From positions 1 to 64,000 of the forward strand of contig CAWATU010000007.1 in assembly GCA_963785125.1 (NCBI GenBank): a DNA stretch of 64,000 bases. The letters run 5' to 3'. This stretch comes from QHXN01 sp963785125. GTDB lineage: Bacteria; Acidobacteriota; Blastocatellia; Pyrinomonadales; Pyrinomonadaceae. Made by a program: the position numbers and the translations under genes. Position 1 is the first letter of the stretch. Each line of letters begins with the position of its first letter. The notes below the pieces were generated by a model, which searched no databases, was not told the DNA's origin, and was given only the letters and a program-made list of their open reading frames with translations. Shown here piece by piece: positions 54,633 to 64,000 of this stretch.

Positions 54633-54977
54633 TTATTCCTTGTCGAGCGTCTGCCCGCTGCCCGAGGCGACCCGCGTCTTCGAGCCGTCCGCGCTCACGT
54701 CGTAGCGGACGCGCGTCGGGCTCCCGTCGGCCGGGTCGATGAGCTGGACGTTCGAGATGTCAACGTAAGCTTCCCGCTCGATGATGCCGCCGGGCTTGTT
54801 CGCGCCGGGGTTGGGGCGCTGGTGGCGCTTGATGACGCCGACGCCCTCGACCTTGATCTTGCCCTCGGCGGGCTTCACTTCCAGCACGCGCCCGCGCTTG
54901 CCGCGGTCGCGGCCGGCCATGACGACGACCTGGTCGCCCTTCTTCACCTTCGACCGCTTGGTTCCCGTCTGTGCCAT
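54633..54977 (-). CDS. rplX: 50S ribosomal protein L24
   Basis: 114 residues. The KOW motif (VKKGDQVVVMAGRDRGKRGR) and GVGVIKRHQRPNPGANKPGG are present. Three bases separate it from rplN. Confidence 0.97.
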   Translation of the reverse strand: MAQTGTKRSKVKKGDQVVVMAGRDRGKRGRVLEVKPAEGKIKVEGVGVIKRHQRPNPGANKPGGIIEREAYVDISNVQLIDPADGSPTRVRYDVSADGSKTRVASGSGQTLDKE

Positions 54978-54980
54978 CTT

Positions 54981-55355
54981 CTATATCACCTCCGGCGCGA
55001 GCGAGACGATCTTCATGAAGTTCCGGTCGCGCAGCTCGCGCGCCACGGGGCCGAAGACGCGCGTCCCGATGGGAGTGTCGTCCGGCTTGATGAGCACGCA
55101 CGCGTTCTGGTCGAAGCGGATGTAGGTGCCGTCCTTGCGGCGCACCTCTTTGCGCGTGCGGACGACGACGGCGTTATGCACCGTCCCCTTCTTCACCGCC
55201 CCGTCGGGGCTCGCCTCCTTGACTGTCACCTTAATCTTGTCGCCGAGGGAAGCCCGCGTCGCTTTCGTCGAGCCGCCGATGGTCTGGATCATCTCGACGC
55301 GCCTCGCGCCCGAGTTGTCCGCCACGTCCAGCGACGTTTGCATCTGGATTGCCAT
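54981..55355 (-). CDS. rplN: 50S ribosomal protein L14
   Basis: 124 residues: MAIQMQTSLDVADNSGARRV, then RTRKEVRRKDGTYIRFDQNA and RVFGPVARELRDRNFMKIVS. It is the docking site of RsfS, which is also encoded in this window. GAGGT stands upstream at the end of a repeat. Confidence 0.97.
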   Translation of the reverse strand: MAIQMQTSLDVADNSGARRVEMIQTIGGSTKATRASLGDKIKVTVKEASPDGAVKKGTVHNAVVVRTRKEVRRKDGTYIRFDQNACVLIKPDDTPIGTRVFGPVARELRDRNFMKIVSLAPEVI

Positions 55356-55366
55356 GTCACACCTCA

Positions 55367-55434
55367 GTAAATGGTAAATGGTGAATGGTAAATGGCGGCT
55401 TTATCTATTCACCATTTACTATTAACTATTTACT
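55367..55434. repeat. GTAAATG-family heptamer hairpin, rpsQ-rplN spacer
   Basis: GTAAATG, GTAAATG, GTGAATG, GTAAATG (55367-55394) with the inverse CTATTCA, CCATTTA, CTATTAA, CTATTTA (55405-55432) and a loop GCGGCTTTAT. The rpsQ stop TAG abuts it. Confidence 0.82.
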
Positions 55435-55828
55435 ACTTCTCTGCCTTCTGAATGATCTCGACGACGCGCCAGCGCTTGCGCGCGGAGAGGGGGCGGGTCT
55501 CGACGATGCGCACCTTGTCGCCGATGGTTGCGCCCTGCTCGTTGTGCGCCATGAACTTCGACGTGCGGCGGACGTAGCGGCGGTACTTCGGGTGCTTAAT
55601 CAGACGGTCAACGCGCACGACGCACGTCTTCTCCATCTTGTCCGACGCCACGACGCCGATCTTCTCCGCGCGACGGCCGCGGTTCGGGGCTTCGTTGCCC
55701 GTCGCGTTCCCGGCCTGCGCATCGACGCTCGCATCGACGGCCTGTGCCAGAGTCTGACCCGACTCGGTCGCCTCGGCCGCTTCGCCAGCGCCGCTCGTCG
55801 TCACTTCTTCTTTAGTCTCTTCTGCCAT
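55433..55828 (-). CDS. rpsQ: 30S ribosomal protein S17 with N-terminal extension
   Basis: 131 residues from ATG 55828. The S17 OB-fold (KIGVVASDKMEKTCVVRVDR to RIVETRPLSARKRWRVVEII) begins only at about residue 55. Before it lies an acidic Ala/Glu-rich extension (MAEETKEEVTTSGAGEAAEA) with no counterpart in E. coli S17 (84 residues). Confidence 0.95.
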   Translation of the reverse strand: MAEETKEEVTTSGAGEAAEATESGQTLAQAVDASVDAQAGNATGNEAPNRGRRAEKIGVVASDKMEKTCVVRVDRLIKHPKYRRYVRRTSKFMAHNEQGATIGDKVRIVETRPLSARKRWRVVEIIQKAEK

Positions 55829-55839
55829 CACAACCTCTG

Positions 55840-55912
55840 GTGAATAGTTAATGGTAAATGGTGAATGGTTAAGAGCAGTTTCTATCTACCATTGACTATT
55901 TACTATTTACCC
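55840..55912. repeat. GTGAATG-family heptamer hairpin, rpmC-rpsQ spacer
   Basis: GTGAATA, GTTAATG, GTAAATG, GTGAATG (55840-55867) and the inverse CTATCTA, CCATTGA, CTATTTA, CTATTTA (55882-55909). Its loop (GTTAAGAGCAGTTT) is shared almost exactly with the rpmD-rplO spacer at 51311, so the two spacers are copies. Confidence 0.82.
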
Positions 55913-56125
55913 TTACTTCGCCGCCTGCTCCTGCCGCGCGCGCATCAGGGTCTGGACGCGGGCGAGCGTCTTCTTCTCGCGGCGGACGGTCTTGACGGCG
56001 TCCACCTCGCCGAGCGCGAGCTTGAAGTTAAGGCGAAAGAGCGACTCCTTGAGCCGCGCAGCTTCTTCCTTCAGGTCGGCGTCCGACATGTTGTTCAGGC
56101 GCTCCAAATCTTCACGTCTCTTCAT
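55913..56125 (-). CDS. rpmC: 50S ribosomal protein L29
   Basis: 70 residues, two helices: MKRREDLERLNNMSDADLKE and FRLNFKLALGEVDAVKTVRR. The stop abuts a repeat arm. Three bases separate it from rplP. Confidence 0.96.
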   Translation of the reverse strand: MKRREDLERLNNMSDADLKEEAARLKESLFRLNFKLALGEVDAVKTVRREKKTLARVQTLMRARQEQAAK

Positions 56126-56128
56126 GAC

Positions 56129-56557
56129 TTAAACCGCGCCCCCTTCCTGCTCAGTGCGCATGACGAACTTGCACTTGAGCGGTAGCTTCTGCGCCGCCAG
56201 ACGCAGCGCCTCGCGCGCCATCTCCTCCGACACCCCCTCGATCTCGTAGAGGATGCGGCCGGGCTTGACGACTGCAACCCAGTGGTCGGGCGCGCCCTTG
56301 CCCTTGCCCATGCGCGTCTCGGCGGGCTTCTTCGTGATCGGCTTGTCGGGGAACATCCGAATCCAGACTTTGCCGCCGCGCTTGATGTGGCGCGTCATCG
56401 CGATACGCGCGGCCTCGATCTGCCGGTCCGTGATCCAGCCCGGCTCCAACGTCTTCAGGCCGTACTCACCGAAGCTGATCAGGGAGCCGCGCTGGGCCGT
56501 GCCCGTCATGCGCCCCTTCATCTGCTTCCGGTGCTTTACCTTCTTCGGCATCAACAT
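56129..56557 (-). CDS. rplP: 50S ribosomal protein L16
   Basis: 142 residues: MLMPKKVKHRKQMKGRMTGT, WITDRQIEAARIAMTRHIKR, and MGKGKGAPDHWVAVVKPGRI. Usual length. ATG 56551 is an alternative start. Confidence 0.97.
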   Translation of the reverse strand: MLMPKKVKHRKQMKGRMTGTAQRGSLISFGEYGLKTLEPGWITDRQIEAARIAMTRHIKRGGKVWIRMFPDKPITKKPAETRMGKGKGAPDHWVAVVKPGRILYEIEGVSEEMAREALRLAAQKLPLKCKFVMRTEQEGGAV

Positions 56558-56570
56558 GATGAATACCCTC

Positions 56571-56648
56571 GTAAATAGTAAATGGTGAATAGTAAATGGT
56601 GACTAAGACAGAAAACTCTATTCACCATTTACCATCTACTATTCACCC
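56571..56648. repeat. GTAAATA-family heptamer hairpin, rpsC-rplP spacer
   Basis: GTAAATA, GTAAATG, GTGAATA, GTAAATG, GTGAC (56571-56603) and the inverse CTATTCA, CCATTTA, CCATCTA, CTATTCA, CC (56618-56647). Five units per arm make it the longest of this family. Confidence 0.82.
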
Positions 56649-56650
56649 TC

Positions 56651-57472
56651 TTATCTTCTACCGCCACCGCCGCCGGGGCCGCGTCCGCGTCCGCCACCGG
56701 GGCCGCCCGGCCCACGACCGCGGTCACCGCGCGGGCGGTCACCGCCGCCGTCCTCGCGGTCGCGACGAGGGCGCCGGCCGTCGCCGCGCTCGGGGCGCGG
56801 CTCGTTGATGGGGTCGGGCTGTGTGCCGCGCGCCATCGCCGCCTTCGGGTCGAGAATCTCACCCCGATAAATCCAGCACTTGACGCCGATGACGCCGAAC
56901 GTCGTGTGCGCCTCGGCGAAGCCGTAGTCGATGTCGGCGCGGAGCGTGTGCAAGGGCAGACGCCCCTGCAAGTGCCACTCGGTGCGCGCGATCTCGGCGC
57001 CGTTGAGCCGGCCCGCCACCTTGACCTTGATGCCCTGACCGCCGAAGCGGAGCGTCTCCTCCACCGTCTTGCGCATGGCGCGACGGAAGGCGATGCGCTT
57101 CTCAAGCTGCGCGGCGATCTTCTCGGCCTGAAGCTGTGCGTTCAGCTCGGGCTTGTGAATCTCCTGGATGGAGACGAGCACTTCCTTGCCCGTGCGCGAC
57201 GAGATGTCGGCCTTGAGCTTGTCGATCTCGGCGCCCTTGCGGCCGATGATGATGCCCGGGCGCGAGGTGTAGATGATGAGCTTGAGCCGGTTGGCCGCGC
57301 GCTCCACGTCCACGTGCGAGACGCCCGCGCCGGCGAAGCGACCCTTCATCTGCGCCTTGAGCTTGAGGTCTTCAAGGAGATAGTCGCCGTACTGCTTCTT
57401 CGCGAACCAGTGCGAGTGCCAATCCTTGTTGTAGCCGAGGCGAAAGCCGTACGGATGAACTTTCTGACCCAC
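56651..57472 (-). CDS. rpsC: 30S ribosomal protein S3 with Arg-Gly-rich tail
   Basis: 273 residues. The KH domain (SRPGIIIGRKGAEIDKLKAD) and the C-terminal S3 domain (RTEWHLQGRLPLHTLRADID) end near residue 215. A disordered tail follows, rich in Arg, Gly, Asp and Pro (ERGDGRRPRRDREDGGGD, GPGGPGGGRGRGPGGGGGRR). The tail resembles RGG RNA-binding segments and the AccB extension. Confidence 0.96.
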   Translation of the reverse strand: MGQKVHPYGFRLGYNKDWHSHWFAKKQYGDYLLEDLKLKAQMKGRFAGAGVSHVDVERAANRLKLIIYTSRPGIIIGRKGAEIDKLKADISSRTGKEVLVSIQEIHKPELNAQLQAEKIAAQLEKRIAFRRAMRKTVEETLRFGGQGIKVKVAGRLNGAEIARTEWHLQGRLPLHTLRADIDYGFAEAHTTFGVIGVKCWIYRGEILDPKAAMARGTQPDPINEPRPERGDGRRPRRDREDGGGDRPRGDRGRGPGGPGGGRGRGPGGGGGRR

Positions 57473-57489
57473 AATCTTCTCCTAAGCTT

Positions 57490-58050
57490 CTATTCCTGAG
57501 TCGCGGACTCTTCAGCCTGTGACGTTTCGGCCGGAGCCGCTTCCGACTTCTTCGAGGCGCGCTTCGACGCGGTCTTCTTCTCCGCGTCGCCGCCAGCGGC
57601 GGCCTTCTTCGCGCCGCTCTTGCCCGCCGACTTCGGCGAAGCCTCGGCGACCGCCTTCGCGCTCTTGCCCTTGCCCTTCGCGGCGGGGGCTTCCTCCTGC
57701 CCGGTCGAGACCGACACGGTTACGTGGCAGAAGTGGCGCTGCTCGCGGTAGGCGCGCCCCTGCGGGGCGGGGCGGACGCGGCGGCGGTGCTTGGTCGGCC
57801 CCATGTCCACGAAGGCCGTCTTGACGAAGAGGTCGTCCGGGTCCACCGCGACGTTCTGCCGCTCGGCCTTCTCGGTCGCGTTGGCGATGGCCGAGCGCAG
57901 GCACTTCTCGATGTGGCCGGCGGCGCGCTTGTTGGTGAACTGAAGGATCGCCAGCGCCTCGCCCACGCGCTTGCCGCGAATCATGTCAACCACGAGCCGC
58001 GCCTTCTGCGCCGACCCGCGGAGGTATTTTGCACTCGCTATCGCTTCCAT
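57490..58050 (-). CDS. rplV: 50S ribosomal protein L22 with long Lys/Ala tail
   Basis: 186 residues. The L22 core (ASAKYLRGSAQKARLVVDMI to PAPQGRAYREQRHFCHVTVS) fills about 112. The remaining 70 are a disordered Ala/Lys/Ser/Glu tail (KGKGKSAKAVAEASPKSAGK). The core includes the exit-tunnel loop. Confidence 0.96.
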   Translation of the reverse strand: MEAIASAKYLRGSAQKARLVVDMIRGKRVGEALAILQFTNKRAAGHIEKCLRSAIANATEKAERQNVAVDPDDLFVKTAFVDMGPTKHRRRVRPAPQGRAYREQRHFCHVTVSVSTGQEEAPAAKGKGKSAKAVAEASPKSAGKSGAKKAAAGGDAEKKTASKRASKKSEAAPAETSQAEESATQE

Positions 58051-58061
58051 CTCTCAACCTC

Positions 58062-58081
58062 AGTACTTAATGTTAAGTACT
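58062..58081. repeat. Short palindrome, rpsS-rplV spacer
   Basis: AGTACTTAA and TTAAGTACT with a 2-base centre lie between the rpsS stop and the GAGGT of rplV. It occupies the same position as the heptamer hairpins but is shorter. Confidence 0.65.
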
Positions 58082-58377
58082 TATCTACCCGCCGGCTTCG
58101 AAGACTTCTCCGCCTTCGTGCCCGCGTGCCCCTTGAAGGTGCGCGTCGGGGCGAACTCGCCGAGCTTGTGACCGACCATGTTCTCCGTCACGTAGACGGG
58201 GATGTGGCGCTTGCCGTTGTGGACGCCGAAGGTCAGGCCGACGAAGTCGGGCGTGATGGTCGAGCGGCGCGACCACGTCTTAATGGCCGGCGGACGCGCG
58301 GCGCCCGAGCGCACCTCTTCGACCTTCTTCTCCAGGTGCCTGTCGATGAACGGCCCTTTTTTGACTGAACGTGCCAT
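58081..58377 (-). CDS. rpsS: 30S ribosomal protein S19
   Basis: 98 residues: MARSVKKGPFIDRHLEKKVE, then WSRRSTITPDFVGLTFGVHN and GEFAPTRTFKGHAG. Usual length. Confidence 0.97.
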   Translation of the reverse strand: MARSVKKGPFIDRHLEKKVEEVRSGAARPPAIKTWSRRSTITPDFVGLTFGVHNGKRHIPVYVTENMVGHKLGEFAPTRTFKGHAGTKAEKSSKPAGR

Positions 58378-58401
58378 CTCTTCCCTCTATCCTTAAAAGT
58401 C

Positions 58402-59232
<831 letters not shown>

Positions 59233-59245
59233 AATCTTATTTACC

Positions 59246-59297
59246 CATTGTTCGATTTGTTCATTGAATCAATGAGCAAATCTATCAATGAATCAAT
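59246..59297. repeat. TTCATTGA-family palindrome, rplW-rplB spacer
   Basis: GATTTGTTCATT (59254-59265) and AATGAGCAAATC (59271-59282) pair with one mismatch. Looser inverse flanks (CATTGTTC and ATCAATGAATCAAT) extend it. It has the same word family as 40441-40493 and 62688-62714. Confidence 0.7.
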
Positions 59298-59298
59298 C

Positions 59299-59604
59299 CT
59301 AGATATTCTCGCCATAGTCGAACGGCGCCTGGCCCGTCTTGAGCGTGACGTAGGCCTTCTTCCAGGAGGGCTTGCGCCCCTCGAAGCGGCCACGCCGCGC
59401 CTTCTTGCCCATGTAGTTGATGGTGCGCACCGTGTCCACCTGGACGTTGAAGATGCGCTCGACGGCCGACTTGATCTCCGGCTTCGTCGCCTTCACGTCC
59501 ACGCGGAAGGTCAGGAGTTGGCGGCCGTCCTGCGACTCCTCTTTGGCGACGAGCGCCTTCTCGGTGATGACCGGCGCCTTGATGATGTCCCAGATCGTTC
59601 TCAT
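59299..59604 (-). CDS. rplW: 50S ribosomal protein L23
   Basis: 101 residues: DIIKAPVITEKALVAKEESQ, RVDVKATKPEIKSAVERIFN and KARRGRFEGRKPSWKKAYVT. It is a docking site at the tunnel exit. Four bases separate it from rplD. Confidence 0.97.
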   Translation of the reverse strand: MRTIWDIIKAPVITEKALVAKEESQDGRQLLTFRVDVKATKPEIKSAVERIFNVQVDTVRTINYMGKKARRGRFEGRKPSWKKAYVTLKTGQAPFDYGENI

Positions 59605-59608
59605 CTTC

Positions 59609-60307
59609 CTACGCCGCCTCCTCTTCCTGCGTGTTCTCTTCCCCGGCGCTCTCGCTCGTCGCGGAGGCCGAAGCCTTCGTCGCCGGGTCGAGCTGCGTCT
59701 GCAAGGTCTCGGCAGCCGCGCGCGTCAGCACCAGCTTCTCGTGATAGAGCACGTCGTAGATGTTGACGCCGTAGGCGCCGACGACCTTCGCCGACTTCAC
59801 GTTGCGCGAGGCCAGGATGAGATTGTCGTTGTCGATGGTGTCAACGATCAACGTCTTCCCTTCGAGCCCGAGCGCCGCGAGAGCACTGATGAAATCCTTC
59901 GTCTTCGGCTGGCCGAAGACCAACTCCTCGACGACGACGAGGTTGCCCTCACGCAGCCGCTCCGACAGAGCCGAGCGCAGAGCGCCGCGGCGCATCTTCT
60001 TCGGCAGGGGCTGCGACCAGTCGCGCGCCTGCGGCCCGTGGACGTTGCCGCCGCCCTTCCAGAGCGGCGAGCGGATGCTCGCGATGCGCGCGCGCCCCGT
60101 GCCCTTCTGCTTCCAGAGCTTCTTGCCCGAGCCGGAAACGTCGCCGCGGGTCTTCGTCCCCACGGTGCCCTGACGAGCGCCCGCGAGGTGGGCCTTGACG
60201 GCCGAGTGGATGAGCGCCTCGTTCAGCTCGGCGCCGAAGACGGCGTCCGAGAGTTCGAGGTCGCCGACCTCTTCGTTCTTCAGGTTGCGCACCTTGACGG
60301 TAGGCAT
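59609..60307 (-). CDS. rplD: 50S ribosomal protein L4
   Basis: 232 residues: PTVKVRNLKNEEVGDLELSD, the tunnel loop GTKTRGDVSGSGKKLWKQKG, and GAYGVNIYDVLYHEKLVLTR. The C-terminus has about 25 extra residues (Ala/Ser/Glu, TSESAGEENTQEEEAA). Confidence 0.97.
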   Translation of the reverse strand: MPTVKVRNLKNEEVGDLELSDAVFGAELNEALIHSAVKAHLAGARQGTVGTKTRGDVSGSGKKLWKQKGTGRARIASIRSPLWKGGGNVHGPQARDWSQPLPKKMRRGALRSALSERLREGNLVVVEELVFGQPKTKDFISALAALGLEGKTLIVDTIDNDNLILASRNVKSAKVVGAYGVNIYDVLYHEKLVLTRAAAETLQTQLDPATKASASATSESAGEENTQEEEAA

Positions 60308-60321
60308 TTCGTTTACTCCGT

Positions 60322-60972
60322 TTACTTCGCCGACTTGCGGACGACGACCACGCTGCCGTTCGCGCCCGGGACAGACCCGCGCACCATCAGCAGGTTGTTC
60401 TCCACGTCCACGCGCGCGACCGTGAGCCCCTTAAGCGTGACCCGGGCGTCGCCCATGTGGCCCGACGACCGCGTGCCCTTGATGACGCGCGAGGGGTAGG
60501 CCGACTGGCCGATGGAGCCGGGGCGGCGCACGTTCATCGAGCCGTGGCTCTCGGGGCCGCGGTTGAAGTGGTGGCGCTTGATCGTGCCCTGGAAGCCGCG
60601 CCCCTTGGACTTGCCGATCAGCTCGATGGAGTCGCCCTCACTGAACTGATCGACGAGCACCTTGTCGCCGACGTTGACCTCGGCGTCGCCCGCGTCCTTG
60701 AGCCTGATCTCCTTGAGGACGCGCGTCGGGGGAGTGCCGCCGCCGGTCTTCTCGAAGTGGCCCTGCATCGGCTTGGTGACGTTCTTGAGCTTGACGGGGC
60801 GGTCTTCGACCAGCCCGATCTGCACGGCGTCGTAGCCGTCCTTGCCGCCCGCCGACTTCTTCTGCACGACGACGCAGGGGCCCGCCTTAATCACGGTGAC
60901 GGGCGTGACCGTCCCGTCCGCGGCGAAGAGCTGCGTCATCCCGACCTTCTTACCGATGATTCCGTTAATCAT
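60322..60972 (-). CDS. rplC: 50S ribosomal protein L3
   Basis: 216 residues from ATG 60972. MINGIIGKKVGMTQLFAADG and the GRGFQGTIKRHHFNRGPESH loop reaching the peptidyl-transferase centre are typical. GAGAGGT stands upstream at the end of a repeat. Confidence 0.97.
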   Translation of the reverse strand: MINGIIGKKVGMTQLFAADGTVTPVTVIKAGPCVVVQKKSAGGKDGYDAVQIGLVEDRPVKLKNVTKPMQGHFEKTGGGTPPTRVLKEIRLKDAGDAEVNVGDKVLVDQFSEGDSIELIGKSKGRGFQGTIKRHHFNRGPESHGSMNVRRPGSIGQSAYPSRVIKGTRSSGHMGDARVTLKGLTVARVDVENNLLMVRGSVPGANGSVVVVRKSAK

Positions 60973-60991
60973 CACAACAACCTCTCGTTAA

Positions 60992-61064
60992 CCGTAAGCC
61001 GTGCGCCGTGACAGGAGAGAACCTGTTCTTACTTGTCACGGTTTACCGTTTACCGTTTACGGTC
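60992..61064. repeat. CCGTAAG/GTTTACC-family heptamer hairpin, rpsJ-rplC spacer
   Basis: CCGTAAG, CCGTGCG, CCGTGAC (60992-61012) and the inverse TGTCACG, GTTTACC, GTTTACC, GTTTACG (61034-61061) around GGAGAGAACCTGTTCTTACT. The rpsJ stop is 2 bases away. Confidence 0.8.
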
Positions 61065-61065
61065 T

Positions 61066-61386
<321 letters not shown>

Positions 61387-61418
61387 GTCTTTCTTTCAGC
61401 CTTCAGCATTCAAACTAA

Positions 61419-61449
61419 GGCCCCCGGCTTTTGTCTTCGGCCGGGGGCC
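61419..61449 (-). terminator. Hairpin between tuf and rpsJ
   Basis: A perfect 10-bp stem (GGCCCCCGGC with GCCGGGGGCC) with an 11-base loop is followed on the minus strand by TTAGTTTG. It lies 12 bases past the tuf stop. A partial terminator or RNA stabiliser could explain higher tuf than S10 expression. TTTCAGC-like heptamers (61393-61410) are beside it. Confidence 0.6.
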
Positions 61450-61461
61450 GTCTGACTTCGA

Positions 61462-62649
<1,188 letters not shown>

Positions 62650-62687
62650 GTCTCTCTCACTCCTTAAACGAATTGAATCATCTGTTC

Positions 62688-62714
62688 ATTGATTCAATGA
62701 CTCATTGAATCAAT
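62688..62714. repeat. TTGATTCAATG-family palindrome, tuf-fusA spacer
   Basis: ATTGATTCAATGA and TCATTGAATCAAT share one central base (62701): a perfect 13-bp palindrome. Looser copies of the word (TTGAATCA at 62673 and TCAAT at 62717) flank it. Confidence 0.75.
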
Positions 62715-62721
62715 CGTTCAA

Positions 62722-64000
62722 TTACTTCGTAACGCCCTGCACCTTCGCAATCACCTCTTCGGCGATGTTCCTGGGCGCCGCTTCGTAGCGCTCGAAGTGC
62801 ATCGTCGAGGTAGCGCGGCCCTGCGTCATCGAACGCAGGTCGGTGGTGTAGCCGAACATCTCGGAGAGCGGGACGTAGGCCGTGACGACCTGCGCGCCGC
62901 CCGGGCGCGGCTCCATCTTCTCGATCTGGCCGCGGCGGCGGTTCAGGTCGCCGTTGACCGAGCCCATGTACTCCTCGGGCGTGACGACCTCGACGCGCAT
63001 GATGGGTTCGAGCAGCACCGGCTTGGCCTTCTTCACCGCGTCCTGAAACGCGAGCGAGCCTGCGATGTGGAACGAGCGCTCGTCGGAATCGACCTCGTGG
63101 TACGAGCCGAAGACGAGATCGACCTTGATGTCCACCAGCTCGTAGCCGGCGAGGAAGCCGCGCTCCATCGCGTCGCGGACGCCCTCCTCGATGGGCTTGA
63201 TGAACTCGCGCGGGATGGCGCCGCCCGTAATCTTGTTCTCGAAGACGAAGCCCTCGCCGGGCGCGGGCGCGATCTCCAGCTCGGCGTGGCCGTACTGGCC
63301 GCGGCCGCCGGTCTGCCGCTTGTAGCGCTCGACGCCCTTGGCAGGCATCGTGATGGTCTCGCGGTAGGCGACCTGCGGCTTGCCGACGTTGGCCTCGACG
63401 CCGAACTCGCGCTTCATGCGGTCAACGATAATTTCGAGGTGCAGCTCGCCCATGCCGGCGATGATGGTCTGGCCGGTCTCCTGATCGGTCGAGACGTTGA
63501 AACTCGGGTCCTCCTGCGCGAGGCGCGAGAGGGCCGTGCCGAGCTTGTCCTGATCGGCGCGGGTCTTGGGCTCGACCGCCACGCGAATGACGGGCGCGGG
63601 GAACTCCATCGCCTCAAGGATGATGGGGTTGTTCTCGTCGCACACGGTGTCGCCGGTGGTGACCTGCTTCATGCCACCGATGGCGATGATCTCGCCGGCG
63701 CTCGCCTCGTCAATGTCTTCGCGGTTGTTGGCGTGCATCTGCAACAGGCGGCCGACGCGCTCCTTCGACCCCTTGACGGAGTTGTAGGCGTAGGAGCCCT
63801 TCTTGACCGTGCCTGAGTAGATGCGGACGAACGAGAGCTGGCCGAGATGCTTGTCGGCCATGATCTTGAAGACGAGCCCGGAGAACGGCACGGCGGCTTC
63901 AGCCGGCCGGGCCTCGGTCTCGCCCGTCCTCGGGTTCATGCCCTCGATGGCCGGGATGTCGAGCGGGCTCGGCAGGTAGTCCACGACGGCGTCGAGCAGC
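62722..64000 (-). CDS. fusA: Elongation factor G, C-terminal part (cut by window end)
   Basis: About 426 residues of EF-G are in the window: domain II (FKIMADKHLGQLSFVRIYSG), III, IV (the loop GGAIPREFIKPIEEGVRDAM) and V (LRSMTQGRATSTMHFERYEA). The frame stays open through the window end, and the G domain lies beyond it. The AVPFSGLVFKIM and GVERYKRQTGGRGQYGH strings are diagnostic. It promotes ribosome translocation. Confidence 0.98.
   Translation of the reverse strand, partial: LLDAVVDYLPSPLDIPAIEGMNPRTGETEARPAEAAVPFSGLVFKIMADKHLGQLSFVRIYSGTVKKGSYAYNSVKGSKERVGRLLQMHANNREDIDEASAGEIIAIGGMKQVTTGDTVCDENNPIILEAMEFPAPVIRVAVEPKTRADQDKLGTALSRLAQEDPSFNVSTDQETGQTIIAGMGELHLEIIVDRMKREFGVEANVGKPQVAYRETITMPAKGVERYKRQTGGRGQYGHAELEIAPAPGEGFVFENKITGGAIPREFIKPIEEGVRDAMERGFLAGYELVDIKVDLVFGSYHEVDSDERSFHIAGSLAFQDAVKKAKPVLLEPIMRVEVVTPEEYMGSVNGDLNRRRGQIEKMEPRPGGAQVVTAYVPLSEMFGYTTDLRSMTQGRATSTMHFERYEAAPRNIAEEVIAKVQGVTK

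Noticed and set aside
53787..55370. Plus-strand open frame of about 527 codons across five ribosomal genes
   Set aside because: It runs antisense through rpsN, rplE, rplX and rplN, all certain genes. No start signal or domain.
51283..56648. Possible CRISPR array in the ribosomal operon
   Set aside because: The repeats are 7 bases and have no spacers. Separate arrays are divided by ribosomal genes. No cas genes.

Overview
This 64 kb window comes from a high-GC bacterial chromosome. My best guess for the host is an Acidobacteriota, class Blastocatellia type. The guess is an inference from three things: a secreted Calx-beta/DUF4214 protein with a Thr-Pro linker, the membrane-protein neighbours, and the ribosomal protein features (zinc-type S4, S14 and L36). 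No rRNA gene is present, and I saw no tRNA gene, CRISPR array, insertion sequence or prophage gene.

Layout. 1-4.8 kb: a membrane PAS-GGDEF-EAL protein and a GNAT acetyltransferase (both with a reading-frame break), a small secreted FN3-like fragment, and a hypothetical protein. 4.9-13.2 kb, mostly plus strand: RecQ, a YheT-type hydrolase, a CorC/HlyC-type protein, arylamine N-acetyltransferase and several small proteins. 13.3-26.6 kb, minus strand: a secreted protein, a broken smc, a large secreted DUF4214 protein and two polytopic membrane proteins. 26.8-33 kb: ychF, a 37-residue lipoprotein with its own promoter and terminator, a DUF11/lamin-tail secreted protein, rarA and a methyltransferase. 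33-36.3 kb, minus strand: tatA, an HNH nuclease, proline iminopeptidase, a ComF-like protein and a DksA-like protein. 36.3-40.9 kb: rplU-rpmA-obg-nadD-rsfS-(sigma-54 activator)-rlmH. 40.9-43.1 kb: accB-accC. 43.3-64 kb: the fused str-S10-spc-alpha ribosomal supercluster, read from fusA (cut by the window end) through tuf, S10, spc (with secY, adk, map, infA) to rpoA-rplQ.

The genes after 33 kb form a growth-rate core: ribosome and translation factors, protein export (SecY, TatA), nucleotide and NAD supply (Adk, NadD), start-methionine removal, ribosome maturation and silencing (Obg, RsfS, RlmH) and fatty-acid entry (AccBC). Short overlaps of the ATGA type tie obg-nadD, rsfS-activator and comF-iminopeptidase together.

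The most striking feature is a genome-wide style of spacer. About two dozen intergenic gaps, many inside the ribosomal operon, are filled by AT-rich arrays of 7-base degenerate direct repeats (a few have 8-base or palindromic forms). Most are followed by the inverted version of the same array, so the spacer RNA folds into a long hairpin. Each spacer uses its own heptamer family, and the same families recur at distant places. Several arrays provide the stop codon or last residues of the neighbouring gene, two lie inside a coding sequence, and in the ribosomal operon eight of them abut a conserved GAGGT ribosome-binding site. They recall the heptameric STRR repeats of cyanobacteria but with paired inverted arms.

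The second theme is data quality or decay. At least six genes between 0.2 and 22.5 kb have single-base frame breaks (smc has six or more), while nothing is broken in the remaining 41 kb.
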